Source: Rhynchopus euleeides
Lineage: Eukaryota > Euglenozoa > Diplonemea > Diplonemida > Diplonemidae
Direction: 5' to 3'
NCBI GenBank assembly: GCA_963210315.1
Contig: OY723272.1
Coordinates: forward strand, 2,280,237 to 2,344,236
Length of the DNA: 64,000 nt
Made by a program: the position numbers and the translations under genes. Below the pieces are notes generated by a model, which was not told where the DNA came from, did no database searches, and saw only the letters and a list, made by a program, of their open reading frames with translations. Below, in pieces: positions 10,881-20,319 of this stretch; the first letter of the stretch is position 1; every line of letters begins with the position of its first letter.

Positions 10881-11240
10881 TGTGTGTGGTTATGAAGTTT
10901 TAAGGCGGTGTCGCCCTGCACGGGCAGTAGCACCTCCCCTTCAGTATCGCACTCCCGAAGGATTCCCCAACACGACGTGACACCGGTTTCGACGCGTACT
11001 CTTCGTACCCCTCCCCCCGGCCGCGTCTCTTCAGCGAAGAACCGGGGATAATCGGACCAGGGCTAGCTAAACCCTGGTGGTGTCACGGGTGGGGTTGGAG
11101 AGGGAGAAAAGGAAGAAATGAAGTTGCGAAAAAGTCAAACACTGACACGTGAAATCAATAAAAAAAGGCGGTATATATCGCCCCCTTGCTGCGACGAAGA
11201 CACTAAATAGTCAGGCCGCTTCAAGAGTCTTGAGGGCTTG
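10881..11240. repeat. left 360-bp terminal direct repeat
   Basis: Nearly identical to 11682-12041. It can fold into several hairpins: GCCCTGCACGGGC, CCCCGG paired with CCGGGG around the CAGCGAAG region, ACCAGGG paired with CCCTGGT (loop CTAGCTAAA) and TCAAGAGTCTTGA. The folding suggests either an RNA product or selection on structure. Confidence 0.75.
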
Positions 11241-11681
11241 AAGGTAGAAACAGGTTGCTGATGAGCCTCAGGAGCAGGCACCTTTTGTCCGCCCACATGA
11301 CCTTCGCCCGAAGGCGAACCTCGTCCAGCTTGGCTCGATCGCCACAGAGAAGGGGATCATTCTCCGCTGTGGTGAACATCTTAAAAACCGAGGGTGCAGA
11401 GGTGGGGCAGCCCACTGGTGCGACAGCAGACCGCCCCCGGATAGCTATAACTAGTGCATAGGAAGCATACGACGGCACACGCAACAGATGCCGAAGGCAC
11501 AACGGCGGGTCACTTTTAACCACCAGAGGAGTGGCACTCCCGAGGGGTGGGGAAGGGGGGGTAGTCACAACACTTTCGAAGGAAGAAAAGGGGCAAATGG
11601 GATGTTTTGTGCAAGGTAGAAAGGAAATCACAACATGGGGCAGGGGGGTTTGCTCATCAGGCCTGGGGGATTTTGAGGGTT

Positions 11682-12041
11682 TGTGTGTGGTTATAAAGTT
11701 TTAAGGCGGTGTCGCCCTGCACGGGCAGTAGCACCTCCCCTTCAGTATCGCACTCCCGAAGGATTCCCCAACACGACGTGACACCGGTTTCGACGCGTAC
11801 TCTTCGTACCCCTCCCCCCGGCCGCGTCTCTTCAGCGAAGAACCGGGGATAATCGGACCAGGGCTAGCTAAACCCTGGTGGTGTCACGGGTGGGGTTGGA
11901 GAGGGAGAAAAAGGAAGAAATGAAGTTGCGAAAAAGTCAAACACTGACACGTGAAATCAATAAAAAGGGTGGTATATATCGCCCCCTTGCTGCGACGAAG
12001 ACACTAAATAGTCAGGCCGCTTCAAGAGTCTTGAGGGCTTG
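11682..12041. repeat. right 360-bp terminal direct repeat
   Basis: Second copy of the structured repeat, 801 bp after the first. It is preceded by GAGGGTTTG, which resembles the repeat's own 3' end (GAGGGCTTG), so the inner segment may itself be bounded by decayed repeat ends. Confidence 0.75.
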
Positions 12042-12320
12042 TGTGTATGTGTGTGTGTATGCTCCACCCAACCCGACACATTTTCTGTACTTCAGACAGG
12101 TAAGGTCACTCGACACGCGGGGGGGGGGGGGGGGGTTTTGTTGTGTGTTTTTTCTGCCAGCCGACATCACTAGCGCCAGCGAGAAAAAAAACGCGTGACG
12201 AGTGACGGGTTGAGGTGGAAGCGATCAATGCAAAAATCATCTGAAAGGAAGACTCGAGAGACTGCTGCTGTATTTTTGTGTTCTATGGTGAAAAGTTGCC
12301 CCCCCCCTCCCCCGACTACA

Positions 12321-12481
12321 CGGTGGCCTGTCAGGGTTTTGGCCAGGTGGCTGACCAGGCCAAAATTGACCAGGCCCCTGGTAGTCATCTACCAGGGGGA
12401 TTACAGCCCGTTATACCCTGGTACCCCTGGTCATGGCCAGGTCACTGACCAGGCCTGGCCAAAACCCTGACGGGGCTACCG
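12321..12481. mobile_element. palindromic (foldback) element, 161 bp
   Basis: The 18-bp termini GTCAGGGTTTTGGCCAGG (12330-12347) and their exact inverse (12454-12471) lie inside longer imperfect arms that begin CGGTGGCC and, inverted, CGGTAGCC. The interior repeats CCAGG and CCTGG words, so the whole segment can fold back. Non-coding. A non-autonomous DNA element is the best guess. Confidence 0.6.
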
Positions 12482-12843
12482 TATACCCCTGCGTGTGAGA
12501 CACCCACTATACAGCACCAAGGTGCTTGAACGAGAGTCACTCCCCGCGGGCAGACAGCGTGTATGATGCTGTGACGCGTGCACCCTTTGTCATTGGCAGG
12601 CGATGCAATAAATTCCCACGCCCCCACCACCACCACCACCACCACCACCCCCCCTGGAGGCGAGGACGCCTTCCGGCAGCACCTCGGATTATCCAAACGC
12701 TATCTGTATTCTGGCAGCCGGACCCTGTGGCCCCACTTCTTTCCTCTGGCTGTCACACTGGCAGGCGGCTGGCCGCTGGGAGGGAGAGGGTGAGGGGGAG
12801 GGAAGAAGTGTAATTGGATTGGGGCCTTCAATCTGTGTCTAAG

Positions 12844-12954
12844 GGGGGGCCCTCGCGACCAAGTGTGACTGGGTGAGAAAAAGTGAGAAGTCAGCCATGT
12901 TTGGCTGAAAACTGACGACTCGTGACTCACAGTGACTCGTAGCGAGGGCCCCCA
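12844..12954. mobile_element. MITE-like element, GGGGGCCCTCG variant
   Basis: The ends GGGGGCCCTCGC and GCGAGGGCCCCC are inverted repeats about 110 bp apart. The inner arms carry GTGACTGGGTGAGAAAAAG and, near the other end, CGTGACTCACAGTGACTCG. This is a sister of the GGCCTTCGC family; a partial copy lies at 7979-8022. Confidence 0.55.
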
Positions 12955-13447
12955 AGGGGGGGGGGGGGGGAGTTTTCGCTATCCGCAATTGTGTTTCTGC
13001 AAAGGTTTTTTTTGGCGGGTGTTCTCCTATAGCAAATGGGGGGGAATGCACCGGCATGCACAGCCGTTTTCTGCGCCGTAGCGAAGCCCCCCCCCCGCCC
13101 CAGGGGCACTCATCCGATGGCGTTGTGTGGCTCCACCACCCCACCCCCCCTGGTCCGCCACACACCGTCAGGCTGCCCGTCTCCGATACCAAAGACACAC
13201 AATGTGCAAATAGAGGGGGCCGGTGTGCGATGTCCCCAGGCTCCCCACCTCACCTCACCCCTCCCCGTCCCTCCTCCTTGCCCCCCTCATCCGCAGCCGT
13301 GCCGCACCACACCACACCACGCCACGCCCAGCACACAGGCCCCTCCCCTCCCCCAGGGCTGCTGCCAGCAGGCTTTGGCGGTGCTGGCGGTGGCAGCAGC
13401 CGCCTTCGGACACCCCAGGAGCGGAGCACCGCGGTGGCAACACCACG

Positions 13448-14869
13448 ATGGACTTCGGCAGCCTCGAGCGGCGAGCCGATGGGTACGTGATGTGCATCAC
13501 GACGCAGGCCTTGGAGGCGTTCTGCTCGCTGTGCCATCAGGACGTCGTGCTGACGGGCCTGCAGGAGGCGGAGGGGCGCCTCGCTGTGATGCGCGAGATC
13601 CACAAGCTGTTCCGTTGGTACGCCCCCAACGAGATCGAGTGCAAGGTGATGAAGGGGACGCATGCCGACGAGGCGGCTGTGCGGTGGTCGCACAGGGGGG
13701 TGCCCCTTGTGGACTACCTCACCGTCTCCCCCGACACGGGGGAGATCGTCGAGATCCGGCGGGCGCGCGACGGGGTGCTGCCGGAGCTCGCGTCGAGCTT
13801 CCCTGCGCCCCAATCGCTGAAGGCGCTGGGGCAGGGGTGGGCGGAGCTGGCCTCCCTCATCCGCGGCCCGAAGACCGTCACCACCACCACGATGTGCACG
13901 CCGCGCCGCCACCACTTCCTCAACAGGAGCATGCCTGTCCCGAAGGCCACATTCAACGGGTCGGTGTCAAGCCCTGCCAAGTCCCTCATCGCGATCTCCC
14001 CACGCACCCCGGGCCTGGTCCCCGCACCGCCCTCCACAGCATCACGCGCAGCTGTGCCGGAGACGCTCCGCCGCCCTGTTCTGGACTTCTCCTTCAAGGA
14101 GATCTCATCGCTGCGGCAGCTGTTCTCGACAGAGCCGCGGAGTGGGGTGCGGCACCGCCCGCGCGTCCCGCAGCAGCCCGTGCCTGTTAAGGTGGAGCCA
14201 GTGGTGCAGGAGCCGCGGCAGGTGCTGGAGGAGGAGGAGCTGATCCTGGTGAAGGCGAAGAGCAAAGACAGCGGGCAGGAGCTGGCCTACCAGTGGGATA
14301 AGAACGAGAAGGGGCATGAGGAGATGCGGGAGGAGCTGGCGGCGCTGCTGCCGCCGGTGCCGGCAGTGCCAGGGAGTACACCCGAGAGGCCGAACATCAC
14401 GAGGTACGTCACGAGCGCAGTGAAGCTGAGTAACAACCAGCTGTCCGACACAGCGCTTCTCACGCGTGCGCTGAAGATGCTCGTGAGGCACAGCGTGCTG
14501 CACCTCACCTTCATCGACCTGTCCTGCAACTGCATCAGTGTGCTGCCGCGTGACCTGGAGGACCTCCCCCTGCAGGTGCTGTATCTGCACTCCAACAACA
14601 TCACGTCTTTTGAGCAGGTGAAGAAGCTTTCGAACATCTCAACCCTGCACTCCCTGACCCTGTGGAACAACCCGATAGAGAACGCATCTGCAGGCACCTA
14701 TAAGGTGCACGTGCTGTACCTCCTCAGCTCGGTGTTCCGCGGGAGGAGTCAGATCCGGAAGCTCGACCACGTCACCCTGTCGAAGCAGGACGTGCAGAAC
14801 TGCAGGATGTTCGAGGATTTCACGATCGTTGCGGCGGAGAACAACAAGCGCAGGGCCCTGATGATGTGA
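13448..14869 (+). CDS. LRRC51-like leucine-rich repeat protein
   Basis: 473 residues. The ATG follows a C-rich leader; the frame is open further upstream, but there it is low-complexity and overlaps other frames. Residues 1-110 form a conserved-looking domain (FCSLCHQDVVLTGLQEAEGR...). The middle is Pro/Ser-rich (130-260). Residues about 325-455 hold LRRs: KLSNNQLSDTALL, LTFIDLSCNCISVLP, LQVLYLHSNNITSFEQV, LHSLTLWNNPIENA. They are closed by YKVHVLYLLSSV...IRKLDHVTLSKQD, the typical cap seen in LRRC51 and related ciliary LRR proteins, where a Tyr-rich helix precedes a KLD motif. A cilium-associated role is likely. The N-terminal domain is unassigned. Confidence 0.65.
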   Translation: MDFGSLERRADGYVMCITTQALEAFCSLCHQDVVLTGLQEAEGRLAVMREIHKLFRWYAPNEIECKVMKGTHADEAAVRWSHRGVPLVDYLTVSPDTGEIVEIRRARDGVLPELASSFPAPQSLKALGQGWAELASLIRGPKTVTTTTMCTPRRHHFLNRSMPVPKATFNGSVSSPAKSLIAISPRTPGLVPAPPSTASRAAVPETLRRPVLDFSFKEISSLRQLFSTEPRSGVRHRPRVPQQPVPVKVEPVVQEPRQVLEEEELILVKAKSKDSGQELAYQWDKNEKGHEEMREELAALLPPVPAVPGSTPERPNITRYVTSAVKLSNNQLSDTALLTRALKMLVRHSVLHLTFIDLSCNCISVLPRDLEDLPLQVLYLHSNNITSFEQVKKLSNISTLHSLTLWNNPIENASAGTYKVHVLYLLSSVFRGRSQIRKLDHVTLSKQDVQNCRMFEDFTIVAAENNKRRALMM

Positions 14870-15299
14870 GGCTTCTGTGCGGTGGGGCGAGTCGGGGGAG
14901 AGGTTGTCTGGTCGGTTTCAGTTCTGAATAGTCAACAGGGGTATGCCAGTTGGTGAGAATTGGTCAATTGGACTTGGCGAACCAAACCCTCGGCTATAGC
15001 CCGCTGTGTGAGGCTCAGACGGGTGTGTGTGTGTGGGCTGTGCCTTTCCAGGCACTGCCCCACCACCACCGCCTCGACCACCGGAACCCGCGGTGGCAAG
15101 AAGAAGAAGAAGAAGAGTAGTAGCCCCGGTGTGTGTGGCCGCCCTGCCTCACCTCCCCCGATGTTGCATCCGCATGTTCTGTGCATCCACAGTCACGTGC
15201 TGTAAGAAGCACCACCATCCGACACCCGTTCTCCCCAATCCCCACCACCCTGCCACCCACACCTGCAGGGAGACCCCCTGGGTCACACCCCCTGCCCCT
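14870..15299. other. intergenic spacer with acceptor-like tract
   Basis: 430 bp. It contains a (GAA)n-like run at 15099-15117. The 3' part is rich in CCACC and ends ACCCACACCTGCAG at 15268, 31 bases before the next ATG, a likely trans-splice acceptor. No gene seen. Confidence 0.5.
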
Positions 15300-16403
15300 A
15301 TGGACGTGTTTCTGGTGGACGCACAGTGCGGCGGGGAGCATGCTGTGTGTGTCGGGGCGGACGACACCACGGCGCACCTGCAGGCCCAGGCACGCAAGGT
15401 TGTGTTCGGCTCCCCTGCGCGTGCCCTGCCGGAGGATGTGCAGCTCACCTTCGAGGGGCAGGACCTGCCCCTCGAAGGCGACGGGCTGCTGGCGGACGCA
15501 GGGGTGTCTGAGGGCAGCAGGGTCGAGGCGGATCTGACGGGGGCGCGCTTCGTGCCGAGGCTGCGCACCGGGCGTGTCAGGCTGGGCGACATCCCGCACT
15601 GGGCGCAGGGCCTGAGGGAGTGTGTCCTCGCAGCGGCCTACCAGGTCCTGCCGCGGGGAGATCCTGCCACACGCAGCGACAAGGAGCTCGTGACGGCCGC
15701 CGTGCGGCACAAAGGCAAGCTGCTGTTGTATGCCTGCGACGCCCTGAAGGACGACAGAGGCGTCGTCACGGAGGCTGTGCGGCGCGACCCCGCTGCGCTG
15801 CGGTATGCCAGCACGTCCCTGCGGCAGGACGTGCCGTTTCTGCTGGGCCTGCTGCAGCACAACGTCGCGGTGACCCTGGTGGACCCCTCGGTGCGCAGCT
15901 CCAGGGAATTCATGGCGGCAGCCGTGGCGCAGGACAGCCGTGCCTTCGACTCCGCCCCAGCCGCCCTGCGCGCAGATCGGGGGTTCATGCTGGACGTGCT
16001 GCCGAAGAGCGGGCAGTTCTTGAGGGGCGCCCACGAGTCCCTCAGGGCGGACCGCGAGCTTGTCCTCGAGGCTGTGCGGCACCACGGCGATGCCCTCCAG
16101 CATGCGGCACCGCAGCTGCGCAGCGACCCTGAGGTGGCGCTCGCTGCTGCGCAGCAGGACGGGCATGCCCTGCACTTCGTGCCGCACACCCTGCTGCAGG
16201 ACAAGCCCTTCATGATCTCGGTGGTGTGTGTCCACGGCTGGGCCCTGAAGTTTGCTGGTGGCGACCTCCGGCGAGACAAAGAGGTTGTGCTTGCGGCGGT
16301 GGGGCAGTGCGGCGCCGCACGGATGCACGCCGCCGCAAACCTGCAGAACGACCGAGACGTGTTGCGTGCAGCCAGGCAGCAGCCCGGTGCAACCCCCCCG
16401 TGA
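15300..16403 (+). CDS. ubiquitin-like domain fused to DUF4116 repeats
   Basis: 367 residues. Residues 1-80 read like a ubiquitin-like fold: MDVFLVDA start, DDTTAHLQAQARK as helix 1, LPEDVQLTFEGQDLPLEGD (compare the IPPDQQRLIFAGKQLEDG region of ubiquitin), then LADAGVSEGSRVEADL. No diGly end is present. Residues about 105-360 are some nine repeats of roughly 25 residues, each with a start like SDKELVTAAVRHKGKLLLYA or RADRELVLEAVRHHGDALQHA. This is the DUF4116 pattern, found in tandem in many protists. DUF4116 has no known function; the arrays probably form a helical solenoid for binding. The UBL could recruit ubiquitin-pathway partners, which is inference. The repeats keep regular length. Confidence 0.75.
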   Translation: MDVFLVDAQCGGEHAVCVGADDTTAHLQAQARKVVFGSPARALPEDVQLTFEGQDLPLEGDGLLADAGVSEGSRVEADLTGARFVPRLRTGRVRLGDIPHWAQGLRECVLAAAYQVLPRGDPATRSDKELVTAAVRHKGKLLLYACDALKDDRGVVTEAVRRDPAALRYASTSLRQDVPFLLGLLQHNVAVTLVDPSVRSSREFMAAAVAQDSRAFDSAPAALRADRGFMLDVLPKSGQFLRGAHESLRADRELVLEAVRHHGDALQHAAPQLRSDPEVALAAAQQDGHALHFVPHTLLQDKPFMISVVCVHGWALKFAGGDLRRDKEVVLAAVGQCGAARMHAAANLQNDRDVLRAARQQPGATPP

Positions 16404-16474
16404 TCCCACAGGGATCGAGAGATGAGATGAGAGTGTGCCATCTGCCATAATACTATCCTTCCTTCTTCTTCTTC

Positions 16475-16483
16475 TTGATGTTG
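16475..16483. repeat. left 9-bp target-site duplication
   Basis: TTGATGTTG immediately left of the 11-bp terminal inverted repeat. It is identical to 17846-17854 on the right. Confidence 0.8.
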
Positions 16484-17845
16484 GGAGGGTGTCCTAAATT
16501 TAGGAAATTTTTTGAAAAAATTGGAAAATTTTGGGGGATTTTTTGAAAAAATGGCAAAAAAAAGGGTGTGGGGAGTTGGGTCCAGTTTAGCAAAGTCCGT
16601 GTATTTGGACGCGGCCCCTCAGATAAGGAAGCCGCGTCTCAGGTGCAGGATGTGGGGTGTTGTCGATTTTTCAGGGTTCGACATTCTCGGGCTGGACGGA
16701 GAGAAACGGTGGGTGCAACTCTGATCAGAAAAAACTTCAACCGAAAAAACGGGGTGTAGCTCCCTGACTGACGAGCAGCGGGAGGTGGCGAAGAGAAGCT
16801 CCTCATGCGTGGCGGCCTCCCTCGTTCGCGGCGGGTGAGGCATGCGGGGGTACGAGAGCGGCACCCGCCTGAGTTCTTTATGGAACCCACAAACCTGGGT
16901 GGCCTCACGGATGTGAGGTTGGAAATGCTCCGGGAGACAGCCGATGGCGCCTCAACGCCACAGGCTATCGTTGCCGGATTGGTGCCCATATGGTGCAAGA
17001 TGAGCGGCGGAATCCGCGAACTTCGGGAACTATCAGGTAGTTTGAACGCTGAAGACTGCCCCGCCAGGCTGAATGGGAGTCACAACGCGATGAGGAACAA
17101 GGATCAGCAGCGCCCTTTGCGGCAAACACAGGGCAGCTCTCCCTGCGCAGCTGGGAATGAAACGGGACGGAACTAACGAGCAGCAGCGAAAATATTGCAG
17201 AGCACCAGTAACCACAACGAGTCCATGACACAAGTGGAACTGCAGACACGGGGCAGCCAAGAAACCGACGCAGTCGCAGGAGACCACCTCCACTGTCAGA
17301 ACGAGCAGAACTGAGAGACACTCAATGGGATGGAGCGGAATCACTGGAACGGGGACACACTGATGGCACACAGGACAGACAGACAGAAGTCAGAGTGAAA
17401 CGGTTGTACAAAGGGCTCGGCTTTACCGACGTCCTTAGTACAGAGTGAAACGACGACGCCGCCGAAGGCGGCCAATCCGCCGCCCGAAGGGCGGCGGAAA
17501 AATTTTTGGGGTGTTTTTGGGAGAAAAACCGGGCAACCTGGGCCCTTTGGGACCACACAGGCCAGGAAAGGCCAAAATTTTCGATTTTTTTCGGAAATTT
17601 TTCGGTTTTTCAGAGTGTGGCAGTCCGCAGATACAGATTTTCGGGTCGGGAATTTTTTTTTTTCGACCCAAAAAAATCGGATTTTTTCGGGGAGGGTCTC
17701 CGGTGGCCCCCCCTGGATTTCCTGTTTTTTCCCGATTTTTCCTGATTTTCGGATTTTGCTCGAAATTTGCCCTTGTGTCAACCAGTGGCAAAACTTTCGG
17801 AAAATCGGGAAAAATCAGGAAAATCCGGAGTACCGGACACCCTCC
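16484..17845. mobile_element. 1.36-kb DNA transposon with 9-bp target duplication (Mutator-like?)
   Basis: Starts GGAGGGTGTCC (16484-16494) and ends with the exact inverse GGACACCCTCC (17835-17845). The direct repeat TTGATGTTG flanks both sides. Imperfect similarity extends inward as A/T-rich purine blocks (GGAAATTTTTTG on the left; GGATTTTCCTG on the right arm read inward). A 9-bp duplication is typical of Mutator-like elements. The interior has no transposase; the longest frame (16805-17176) is 123 codons without a recognisable domain. It is therefore a non-autonomous copy. The unmutated termini and duplication suggest a recent insertion. Confidence 0.8.
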
Positions 17846-17854
17846 TTGATGTTG
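17846..17854. repeat. right 9-bp target-site duplication
   Basis: TTGATGTTG directly after the right terminal inverted repeat, a perfect match to 16475-16483. Confidence 0.8.
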
Positions 17855-18480
17855 ATGTTGTTGTAGATAACGCCCCGTTTGCCCTCCACAACACCACACC
17901 ACACCTTGCCTTTTTCCCGGCAACCCGGCAGCAGACAGCCGGACGGGGGACACACTGACTTGCCGCCCCTACATCATAGCCATAGCAACCGCCCCTGAGG
18001 GCTAGCAGTGTTGTACGCTACTGTATTGAGAGCCTATCGCTCGAACCGTGCAGAAGGAGAGTGACCGCCCTCGCCATTCAGGGGGGGGGGGTGTAACACT
18101 TGGTGCAGCTCTGCCGCAAGAGGTGGGAGGACCACCCGGTGATCCCGATAATACTGCCATGCCAGCTCATCCTCTCCTCCCTCGCCCTCCCCCTCACACC
18201 CTCCCCGTCTCGGATTCGTCGGAGACCCCCGAAGTGAATTGTCCTGAAGCCTGAAGGCACAGCGAATAGTTTCCATGCATGTCTGTCTTGTTCTGCATCA
18301 CCCACCCATAGCTGCCTTACATAGGCTTAGCGAAGCTAGACCCCCGAGTTGGGAGAAAGCTGCAAGCAGGGTTTGTCTGATTGTGTGGCTTTGGGGAGGC
18401 AGTGGGGATCGGAACTCCAAACTGAGGGGTCCCTGCAGCCCACCACCGCCACCACTTCCAGATCATATCCCAACAACACA
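17855..18480. other. intergenic spacer
   Basis: No gene seen. It holds a G-run (18080-18090) and, before the next gene, a tract ACCACCGCCACCACTTCCAG ending at 18461, 19 bases before the ATG, a possible trans-splice acceptor. Confidence 0.45.
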
Positions 18481-20319
18481 ATGGCGCGTCTGGCTGCGCT
18501 GCTGCTGCTTGCTGCTGCGGGAGGTGCCGCTGCAACCCCTGCCCCTGCCTACCCCGACTGCAGGAGGTATTCGGTGTCCTCGCCAGACGACTACACCCTC
18601 TGCTGGGACAGGAAGGCGGTTGCTGCCACCGGCGCCACAGAGCTGCGCCTCCAGCTGCAGGTCAAGACGCTGGGGTGGATCGGGTTCGGCATCCCTGAGC
18701 AGACCGTGGGCGGCATGGGGGGTGCCGACATCATGGGGCTGGAGTACCTCAACGGCAGGGCGGTGGTGCGGGACTACCATGCCACAGGGGAGGCCACGCC
18801 GGTGCTGGACACATGCTCGCAGGACTGGCGGCTGCTGAGCACCTCGCAGAGCAACGGCGTCACCACAGCGGTGGTGTCGCGCAGGCTCGCTGCGCATGCG
18901 GCGCAGGAGGACCGGAACATCACGGCAGGGCTGATGAAGGTCATCCTGGCCTACGGCAGCTCCCCGATGATGGCGTACCACGGCAAGGCGCGCAAGCCTG
19001 CGGGGCTTGCCCTCACAGGCGTGGAGGAGGTGCCGCTGCCCGCAGATGCGTATGGCGTGAAGCTGCTGATGAAGAACTACAAGGTGCAGAGGCAGCGCAC
19101 CACCTACGCCTGCCAGGCCTTCGACATGACAGAGTACACCAACATCGACGAGGCGAACTGGGCTGTGCGGTTTGAGATGCTCGACACGGCGAAGCCGCGC
19201 GGTGCGAAGCACATCGTGCACCACGCAGGGCTCTACTCCTGCAGGTACAGAAGTGCGCAGTGGCAGAGGTACACCACACCCGGGCAGTGCGGGACAGACT
19301 CGGGTGTGGAGTGCGGGGAGGTGGTGTTCGCATGGGCGCTGGGCATGGGCCCCCTGAGCATGCCGCTGGAGGCGGGGTTCAAGGTGGACCACTGGGTGAA
19401 CCGCTTCCTGATCCTCGAGATCCACTACGACAACCCGGAGGGGGTGGAGGAGGTGGACGACAGCGGGGTGCTGATGACGCTGTCGCGCACGGCCCGCCAG
19501 CACGAGGCAGGGGTGATGCACATCGGGGACCCCTTCGTCGGGCTGGACGGGCGTGTGATCCCTGCCGGCGCGCCGTACACTATCAAGGGGGAGTGCAGGA
19601 CAGAGTGCACCAGCACAATGCCTACCCCGGTCACTATCTTCGCGTCGCACCTGCATATGCACAACATCGGGAAGCGCATCCGCGTGACGCAGGTGCGCAA
19701 CGGGAAGGTGGTGGCGATGATCGATCGCATCGACTTTTGGGACTTCGACTACCAGGGGACCAACACGGTGGACAGCCTCGTGATGCTGCCGGGGGACGCG
19801 CTGCACACCACATGCGAGTGGGAGAACAAAGGGTCCAAGCCTGTGCGATTCGGGCTGGCGACTGACGAGGAGATGTGCATGGCTTACCTCTACACCTACC
19901 CCGCGCACATCTCCTACTGCGGGTGGTACAACGTGTCTACCCACGCAACTGCGTGTGGGCGCAACAGCACCCCCGTGGCCTGGGTGGAGACGAACAGCCC
20001 GGTGCGTGACCCCACGGTGCTGACCGACCCTGCCGTGCCTGTGGTGTTTGGGCAGCCCGCGACGTGCCCCCCGACGGCGGCACCCACGCCGATGCCGACC
20101 GTCACGCCTGCCCCCACAAAGGTGGTGGCGCCCAGCCCCACCCCGGCACCGGACACAAGCGGGGGGAAGGACCTGATGTGGGTGTGGGTGCTTGTGGGGT
20201 GCGTCGGCTTCGTCGGGGTGGTCGCTGCTATCGTGGTCATCCTCATCCGCACCACTGCCGACCCGGTGTCGCCCGTCAACGAGCCTGTGGAGATGCGTGG
20301 CGCTGAGACGGGTGCCTAG
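18481..20319 (+). CDS. DOMON/copper type II ascorbate-dependent monooxygenase (DBH/MOXD1-like)
   Basis: 612 residues. Signal peptide 1-18 (MARLAALLLLAAAGGAAA). A DOMON domain (about 25-165) has LGWIGFGIPE, GADIMGLEYLNG and the closing MMAYHGKA. Two copper monooxygenase halves follow. The first shows AKHIVHHAGLYSC (HH pair), FAWALGMGPLSMP and FLILEIHYDNP. The second shows FASHLHMHNIGKRI (the H-x-H-x-H copper site, normally HTH), PGDALHTTCEW and TDEEMCMAYLYTYP (the Met ligand of CuM). All metal positions seem filled. After a Pro/Thr linker there is one TM helix (core VGCVGFVGVVAAIVVILI) and a short tail. It is a lumenal or extracellular hydroxylase related to dopamine beta-monooxygenase; the substrate is unknown. 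The next gene also bears a DOMON domain. Confidence 0.9.
   Translation: MARLAALLLLAAAGGAAATPAPAYPDCRRYSVSSPDDYTLCWDRKAVAATGATELRLQLQVKTLGWIGFGIPEQTVGGMGGADIMGLEYLNGRAVVRDYHATGEATPVLDTCSQDWRLLSTSQSNGVTTAVVSRRLAAHAAQEDRNITAGLMKVILAYGSSPMMAYHGKARKPAGLALTGVEEVPLPADAYGVKLLMKNYKVQRQRTTYACQAFDMTEYTNIDEANWAVRFEMLDTAKPRGAKHIVHHAGLYSCRYRSAQWQRYTTPGQCGTDSGVECGEVVFAWALGMGPLSMPLEAGFKVDHWVNRFLILEIHYDNPEGVEEVDDSGVLMTLSRTARQHEAGVMHIGDPFVGLDGRVIPAGAPYTIKGECRTECTSTMPTPVTIFASHLHMHNIGKRIRVTQVRNGKVVAMIDRIDFWDFDYQGTNTVDSLVMLPGDALHTTCEWENKGSKPVRFGLATDEEMCMAYLYTYPAHISYCGWYNVSTHATACGRNSTPVAWVETNSPVRDPTVLTDPAVPVVFGQPATCPPTAAPTPMPTVTPAPTKVVAPSPTPAPDTSGGKDLMWVWVLVGCVGFVGVVAAIVVILIRTTADPVSPVNEPVEMRGAETGA

Larger units (their letters stand above)
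10881..12041. mobile_element. terminal-direct-repeat (TRIM-like) element, 1.16 kb
   Basis: Two 360-bp direct repeats (10881-11240 and 11682-12041) flank 441 bp of unique sequence. I see about three small differences between them (ATGAAG/ATAAAG, one A in a run, AAAGGCGG/GGGTGG). The 8-mer TGTGTATG lies immediately before the first repeat (10873-10880) and immediately after the second (12042-12049), as for a target duplication, though the site is GT-rich. This architecture fits a miniature LTR-type element. The ends are not TG...CA, so an ordinary tandem duplication is possible. The inner segment holds a minus-strand frame of about 100 codons with no recognised domain. Confidence 0.5.

Noticed and set aside
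10881..12041. spliced-leader RNA or tRNA genes in the duplicated, structured repeats
   Set aside because: No cloverleaf, no plausible A/B boxes in order, and no leader exon followed by a GT donor that I could recognise.
13036..13447. N-terminal extension of the LRR protein
   Set aside because: C-rich, overlapping in three frames and without a conserved pattern; the ATG at 13448 begins the ordered domain.
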